A stretch of DNA of 64,000 bases from positions 446,076 to 510,075 of the forward strand of contig JAGGNK010007559.1 in the NCBI GenBank assembly GCA_017590115.1. The letters run 5' to 3'. Numbering within the stretch: position 1 is the first letter of the stretch; each line of letters starts with the position of its first letter. The position numbers and the translations under genes were made by a program. The notes beneath the pieces are model-generated. The model did no database searches. It was not told the origin of the DNA and saw only the letters and a program-made list of their open reading frames with translations. This DNA comes from Montifringilla adamsi (taxonomy: Eukaryota > Chordata > Aves > Passeriformes > Passeridae). Shown here piece by piece: positions 57,962 through 64,000 of this stretch.

Positions 57962-58205
57962 TCTTCTAATTAGCCTTTCTTTGTTACACCCCCCACTCCA
58001 ACTGCATGTGATGCTTTAAAGAATGACAGATACTAAATCTAATTTAATCTACTCATTCACCCATCCCTACAGCATAAAAATAGGAATATACCTATAAAAA
58101 GAGCTTTGCCAGGCAGTGTGGGCCAAAATCACAGCTATTGTGGGAAAAGCAGCTTTGCAAAGCTAAAATTAATATCAATGTTTTCAGTATAAAAGAACCC
58201 GAACC
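57962..58205. promoter_or_regulatory. AT-rich island in RBFOX3 5' intron
   Basis: About 240 bp of low-GC, non-repetitive sequence with TCTAATTAGCC, GCATGTGATG, CTAATTTAATC, ACCTATAAAAAG and AAAATTAATATC. The largest AT-rich island of the intron; candidate enhancer or unannotated exon neighbourhood. Confidence 0.4.
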
Positions 58206-61169
58206 AGAAAACACGTTTTTGGGCCTCTAAGGCCTGTCCTCAGTGAGCAGGACAGCTGCCACAGCACGGCCAGAGGCGGGAGCTGCCGTGCCAGGTCTCG
58301 CAGCCGCGCGATGCCCGGGCAGGGGGAGAAACCCGGTTTGAAACAAACCCGCTGCTGCAACACGCGGCACCACCGCTTGGAATAGACCCGCTCCCTAAAA
58401 ATATAACATGCTAAACTTGGCAGCAGCCCTTTCGGAAAGGAATTTTCCGAGCAGGATTTGCAGAGGCTGTTTCCCGGCGCGCCAGGCGTCGCTCAGCTGA
58501 GTCTCCTGTGCCGCGGTGTGACTGTGAGCAGCGGGGATGTTCCCGGCCAGGAGCATCCCAGGGGCAGCACTGCAGTGGGCCTCAGCACACCTGTACGTCA
58601 GCCTGGGCTGGGCTCACACCTGCACGGGGCTGGGGCTGCACCTGGGCCGTGCAGGGTACAGCACTGATCTGAGCCTCAGAGCCTGGCTGTGCTCTGGGTC
58701 AGCACTGAGCCCTGCCCTGCAGCCATCACTTGCTCACTCACAACAGCTGAGATGTGTTTCAAGCACTGACTGAATCCTCTGTTAACCAAACAAAGCCACC
58801 CAAGAGTTCTTCCATGCCCAGACCCTCACTGAGCAAGAACCAAATGTCCCTGCCAAGCCCCACCGAAGGGTGCAGCGTTCCCACTGGCCCAGGCTGCAGA
58901 CATGCACCCGCCCTCCCGTGGCCACTGCCCTCCAGCCCTCCAAAAGTCCTGCTCTTGGAGCATGGCAGTGCCAGGGGGAGTTCCAGGGCACGGTGTGGCT
59001 GCACAACCCAGAATACCACGGACCATGGCTCCTGTGGCTGGGCCAGGGTGGCCACATGAGGAAAGCGGAGCAGAGTGAGCTGAGAGGCACCCACAGCACC
59101 TGGAAGAGCCACTGGCACTGCTGAGCCCTCCCTGGTGCTGGAAGAACTGAGGTTTTGTTGAGAGCTTCATTACTTGGTCATTCCTTCAAACCCAACCCAG
59201 CTGAAAACACTGGGGCTGGGAGCTATGGAACATCAGCAGCATCCTCAGGGACCAGTCCAGCCACAGGCTCCTGGCAGGGACAGCACTGTCTAAGGGGGCG
59301 AGGGCAGTCACTGCATGCAGAGCCTGGCATGCCCCAGCTCTCGACTGACTGGCCAGCCCAGCAGACTCAGTCCTGGTCACTGGCCCAGGCACCATCACAG
59401 TACAACCTTCTTACAAACCAGAAAGGGTTTGGACAGGGACCTGTAACCCAGGGGGTCACAACCAGGCCCCCCAGACCCCATGGCACAGCCAACCAAGGGA
59501 AAGTCAGCTGAACCCTCTCAGGTGTCCCTCCTACACAGAGGTGAGCCAGGCCAGCTGGCCAGAGCCAGCTCTGGGGTGGGCACGTGCCCACAGGCAGCAG
59601 CAGCATTGCTCCCTGTGTGCTCCTGGGGTGCAGGTGGCACAGGTGGACAGTCTAAAACCCAGAGCAAATTCAGAGCTAAAGCAGGTGCCCACCCATTGAG
59701 GGGCCCATCAGCCACGCATGGCCCATGCCCCTACCCCACGTGATGGCTTCCAGTGACACCTTGTTGTCACACCTGTCCCCAAGTGCTGGGTGCAGAACCT
59801 CAGCACAGGATAAACCCCAGGAAGAGGATGGAGATTTTCACCTCCATCATGCTCATCAGCTGGGTGAAAATCCAACTCCAAATTCTGTAACAAAACCCTC
59901 CTTCTGGCTTGCAAGTCCAGAGCTGCTGCCAAGGAGCAGGAGGCTTCTGGGAGAGCAGGGAGGAAGAGATGCAGAACACAATGGTCAAACCAAACCAGGC
60001 AGGGTGATGGGGGAACTGGGAGCTGCCAGGTGCAGAGCTGCACACTCAGGAAAGTTTCTGCTTCCCAGGGACCTGCAGCTCCTCCTTCCCAGCCCTGCAG
60101 GCACTGGGAGCACCCGTTGGGCCGTGCTGTCACCGCCACTGCTGCCAGACCCAGGCTGAGCCATGCCAGAGTGCTCTGCAGGGCAAGAGAGCAGCACAGC
60201 TGAGCCCCTGGTGTGGCCAGGGACAGGGGAATCCCAGCTGGAGAGCGACATCTCCCATGCTGCAAGACAGGCCCTGGGCCCTGCACTGGCTGCCACTCCA
60301 AAGCATCCTTGTGCTCCCTTCCTCAGGACAGAAACCGTCCCCTGGACAGTGGGGGTTCAGGGACAGTTTTTGCCCCGTGTCAGACGTGTGGCAGCCACAG
60401 GGACCTCAGTGCAGCTTTGGGAAGGGTGAAACCCAGCGCAGCCCTGGCTGTCCCCGGGCTCTGCCCACGGGAGGGTGCCATAAATCACGCGCCCATCTCG
60501 GCAGCCCTGCCGCAGCCCCCGTGCCCACGCTCGTGCAGCCAGCTCTGGCCTCCAGCGCGGGAGAGAGACCTGGGCCTCGCCATCCCCACCACCGCTGGCC
60601 ACGACCCCGCTCAGACACCACCACAGACACCCCAAGGGAGCAAACACTCCACAGCCTTCCCCACTGGGGCGGAGGGTTGGCACCTGTGTGCCTGTCCTCG
60701 CCGCTGGGTGAACCGCGCTGGGTACGCCAAGTGCAGGGAGGATGCCATGAATTTTTAAACTCCTGAAAGCACAAATGGAGTGGTTTGCCTGGCTGGGAGA
60801 CGGGATTTCCGACGCAGCACAGAGGCATTTGAGGAAGACGCTGCCTCTCCCAAGCTGCCCTTCCCCTGGGATGATGGGCCCAGGAACCTCGCACTCAGGG
60901 TCCAGCACAGGAACCAGGGCAACCCTGTGGGACAGCGAAACCTTGGCCCAGGTGAAGGACCAAACTGAACGACCTAAGCAGCTTCTATCTGGGCTGCCCA
61001 AGCCGGGCACCACGTGCCCCCAGTCCCTCTGCAGCAGCTTCCAGCGGCAGCGGGACAGCCCCACGCCCGCCCGGCTGTGGACACGCACACATACGTGCAC
61101 ACACGTGTGCACGCACGAGCTCATCACCTTCCCTTCTGCTCAGGCCACGCAGGAGCCTCGTTCCTTCAC

Positions 61170-62480
61170 CCGAGCATCCATCATCGCCAAGCGGCAGCAG
61201 CGCCGAGGCGGGGAAGCGCTGGAGCCGCGCCGGCGCCTCTGCCTGCCGCACTGCCCGCGCCTCTGCCCTGGCCCTGCTCCCGCCGCCACGGCGGGGAACG
61301 CGGAGAAACCCCAAAAGCTGCAGCCGAGGAGCCGAGCCGCCCCGGCGGCACAACTCCGGCTTGCCGTGGGGCTGGAGCGGGGAGGCTGCGAGGAAGCTGT
61401 CAAGCTCCTACCCTCTGCCCAGAGGGAAGCAGCCAGAAACACGTGCGAACCGGAAAGCAAAAAAATCCCCTGGACAGGGTGGCTTACCTGTTGGAGGTAG
61501 AGGAAGGCTGGAGGACAGGGGAGAGAGTGAGGAAGCATGCCTGAGTTGGAGACAAGGAGGCAGCCCGAGTTAGCCATGGAGCACAGCATGTGTCGACAGG
61601 TAGCCGTGGAGCTGCTCGCGGGTCCGTCCTCTTCCGCACACTGCTATCCACCGCTATCCTCGTCTTCCCGGCTGGCCCCTCGGGCTCTCCCCTCCTCGCC
61701 GTCCCTCCCGACCCCTCGGCGCTAGTTAGGAGGGTTCATCTGCGGCAGGCCGGCCGCGCCGCCGCCGGAGCAGCGCTTGGCTCTTCACTTCGGGGCCATT
61801 AGACACTGGCACTGAGCGCACGGTCTGCAAAGGGTGTGCGTGAGCCAGAGCGGAGCGGGAGAGAAAGGAAGGGGAGGAGGAAGGAGAGAGGGCTCGGGAG
61901 CGAAATAAAAGGGGTGGGAGTTGGAGGAGGAGGGGGAGTCCCCTGTGCATTCAGACATCAAACAGAGCTCTGTATAAAATGAAGAGAATCCGTAATGACA
62001 TGAGAACAGCTGATCCCGCACTTAACCCCTCCACCGCCGCCGCTCTGCAGATGGCTTCCCCGTCGCCCTCGCCACCCCGGCCGCACGCTGGGGAAGCAGC
62101 CGGGCAGGACGGGGCCGGGCGGGCAGAGCCGGCTCCGCTCCCGGCCCTGGCTCCCAGGGGAGGAAGGCTCTTACCGGGAGTCGCGGTGCTGCAGCGCGGT
62201 GCCGCGGGAAGCTGTGCGGGCAGCGGCGGCGGCGGGGCTGCCGGGGACTCCCCCGTGCTCACTCCGCCGCACACGTGCACACCGCCACGCTCTCGCTGCG
62301 AGACGCCGGCGCTGCCGGGCCCGGGAGCCGCGCAGCAACCCCTGCTCCGCCTCCTCGGAGCCACCGGCCCCGCACGGCCCCGCAGCCGCGGGCAGCCCGC
62401 AGCGTTCCCTGCCGGACCAGCCGCACCTCACCGACGCCCGCATGCCCCGGGCACCACTGCTCAACCCTGCCAAGGTGTGG
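61170..62480 (-). promoter_or_regulatory. RBFOX3: CpG island, candidate RBFOX3 alternative promoter
   Basis: CpG-rich region upstream of the RBFOX3 5' intron. On minus it contains a strong donor (CTCCCG then GTAAGAG, 62175/62174) that could close a noncoding first exon. Downstream are a long pyrimidine tract with an acceptor (CCCTTTGCAG, ending 61825) and a second strong donor at 61488/61487. This order (exon 1, intron, exon 2) is what a 5' UTR structure would look like. Confidence 0.4.
61488..61589 (-). CDS. RBFOX3: Candidate alternative N-terminal exon of RBFOX3
   Basis: On minus, ATG at 61589 (MLCSMANSGCLL...) or 61577 (MANSGCLL...) is open to LYLQQ and ends in phase 0 at CAACAG then GTAAGC. 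Joined to the phase-0 exon at 49823 it gives ...[17 protein letters not shown]. This mirrors the remembered RBFOX1 isoform (MLASQGVLL...LPGLIQ-GNQEAAAAPDTM). Two short upstream ORFs lie in the same possible exon (61824-61488). Evidence is the donor, the phase, the length (30-34 codons) and the loose similarity; expression is not shown. Confidence 0.35.
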
Positions 62481-64000
62481 GAGCCCCCGGCAGGGCCCTG
62501 TGAGTCCCCACCTGCCTGCCCGTCCCCCAGGCACGGAGGGCTGCGGGGACCCCTGCCCCTTGGGGTGACATGAAGGGCGCTGCCCCCTGGCACTGGCTTC
62601 CCTGCGCTCCCCAGGCGATGGGGACCCTCTGCCCCAAGATCCACAGAGGTCAGCCCCGGCAGGGCTCCAGAGGTGCTCTGGCGTTTCCAAGGGCCCTGCG
62701 GTGCTGCCAGCAGCCCTGACGCATCCACACCACACTCGCCGCTGTCACAGCTGCCATGGCAATAGCCTACGTGCCAGTGCCCGCGAGGGACAGCCACGTG
62801 TGTTCGCTCGGGTCCCGTCCCACCTCCACCCATCCGGGCCCCGCAGCAGCCCCGGCACTGCCGAGGGTCCCTCCCTGGTGCCCACGCCTCGGCAGCACCG
62901 TGCCCAGCTCCGGAGCCATGGCAGTGCCGAGGCTGCCAGGCTGGCATTGTGCTGGGGCATGTAGGAAACGAAACCTGGGCTCGGCTCAGTTTCCGTCTTG
63001 GCCAAATGTAATGCACAAAGGCAGGGCTGTGCCAGCAGCTGCTGATGCTCCGTCTCTGCCGGAGCCTCCAGCACACGACCAGCCGTTTGGAGCTGGGATT
63101 TTCCACAGTATCCCCAGGCAGAGTGACATGCTGCAGTGTCCTGGTACACTCGCAGCAGTTACGGCTTCTGCTGCAGACACTCCAGAGCAGCAGTGTGTGG
63201 CATGGCCGGCCCAGAGCACAGGGAAAACCTGCTGCAAACAGCTCTGGAAGAGCCATCCTGGGAAAGCAGTGTGGGGCCAAGGGGGTGCCAGCCCCTCCCA
63301 GCAGGTCCTGAGACTCGGGGGACTACACTCCAAAGGGACTGCAGGAACCCAGATTAGGAAGGGGATGGCAGGCCTTTGTTACCACCGCCACCTTTGTCAC
63401 CACAACCACCTTTGTCACCACCACCACCTTTGTCACCACCACCACCTTGTGGCACTGGGCACCAAAAAGGTTCAGCAGTGACATCTGCTGCCAACAGCAT
63501 CCCCAGGCACTGCTCCCTGTGGATGCCCACCACAGCTGCTCCCCCTCCAGCTCCAAGGACCACAACAGAAGCAGCGGCCCCTTCAACACACTGTAGTGCT
63601 CAGACCCCTGAGCACCTGCTGGCTCCAGCTTCCCTTCCCAGAGACCCCCATGGCCCGGGTGCCATGCCCTCCTGTGCCCTCCAGCGCCCGGGGAAGGATG
63701 TGGCACAGCTCTGAAAGGACAATGCGTCCCCCCACAGCCCTTGGTGCAGTGGAGGGGAGAGGGGCTCCCCCAGGAACCCACAAGCACCCGAGCACCACAG
63801 AGACACCGACAGGCCAGCAGGCAGCTCCAAAGGCCCTGGGCCGGTCTGGCTCCACTGCAGCTCCTGGAGGTGACAATGGCAGGGCGCTGCCTGGCACAGT
63901 GGCCTTGCGGTGCCCAGCTAAGCCAACCACGTGAGGCAGAAACGGGCTCCAGGATGAGGTAATCTGCCCATCCTCCCCCGCGCTGCTCCGGCCAGGGTGA
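62481..64000. other. Upstream RBFOX3 region; no gene recognised
   Basis: No protein-like frame was identified. It is probably more RBFOX3 5' flank or intron. Confidence 0.4.
63375..63452. repeat. 18-bp tandem repeat, TTTGTCACCACCACCACC
   Basis: Four imperfect 15-18 bp units at about 63,376-63,450. Low-complexity peptides on either strand follow from the repeat. Confidence 0.85.

Larger units (their letters stand above)
49824..61487 (-). other. RBFOX3: RBFOX3 large 5' intron
   Basis: About 11.7 kb without a convincing coding exon. The GC-rich background is interrupted by AT-rich islands with homeodomain-type TAATTA words (listed separately) and by three minisatellites. Human RBFOX3 has a far longer 5' region with several noncoding exons; some may lie here unrecognised. 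Confidence 0.5.

Noticed and set aside
62171..63280. 369-codon minus-strand open frame
   Set aside because: No recognisable protein features. GC-rich sequence upstream of RBFOX3 with frames open on both strands.

Overview
The window is vertebrate nuclear DNA. It is GC-rich, with short introns bounded by GT-AG sites, CpG-island promoters and AATAAA or ATTAAA poly(A) signals. It looks avian, from a gene-dense microchromosome-like region. The reasons are the compact introns, the protein sequences (for example TIMP2 and RBFOX3) and a solo LTR of a type I recognise from bird genomes. A songbird is possible but not proven. The gene order and orientation match human 17q25.3: CYTH1(-), USP36(-), TIMP2(-), CANT1(-), C1QTNF1(+), ENGASE(+), RBFOX3(-). 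Two genes of the human interval, LGALS3BP (between TIMP2 and CANT1) and CEP295NL (in the TIMP2 interval), are not recognisable here.

Layout. 1-4,620: CYTH1 intron 1, first coding exon and CpG-island promoter. 4,450-14,470: USP36, 18 coding exons whose reading phases all join, giving 1,075 aa. 15,280-23,320: TIMP2, five exons, 220 aa, with a long 3' UTR and a 5.4-kb first intron. 23,603-23,647: assembly gap. 23.9-24.45 kb: solo LTR. 26,900-28,768: CANT1, three coding exons, 397 aa. 29.6-31.3 kb: CpG island between the divergent CANT1 and C1QTNF1 genes. 33,824-35,109: C1QTNF1, three coding exons, 276 aa. 36,641-36,670: second gap. 36,774-40,883: ENGASE, 13 coding exons, 746 aa. 41.7-49.8 kb: RBFOX3 core gene, 11 coding exons, 325 aa. 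49.8-61.5 kb: large 5' intron with AT-rich islands and minisatellites. 61.5-62.5 kb: candidate RBFOX3 alternative 5' exons and CpG island. 62.5-64 kb: no gene seen.

The genes are not an operon. They are unrelated housekeeping, secreted and neuronal genes: a nucleolar deubiquitinase, a metalloproteinase inhibitor, a Golgi nucleotidase, a secreted C1q/TNF-related protein, a cytosolic endoglycosidase and a neuronal splicing regulator. They are held together by ancient synteny. CDS structures were built by hand from splice sites, phase agreement and remembered orthologue sequence. UTRs, promoters and regulatory elements are much less certain. I found no clearly new biological system. The most interesting items are a 16-bp inverted repeat that could mask the RBFOX3 terminal-exon splice site, a GCATG cluster beside the RBFOX3 RRM exon, an alternative RBFOX3 N-terminus, an AP-1/MARE palindrome cluster in TIMP2 intron 1, and the ENGASE stop codon lying inside its poly(A) signal.
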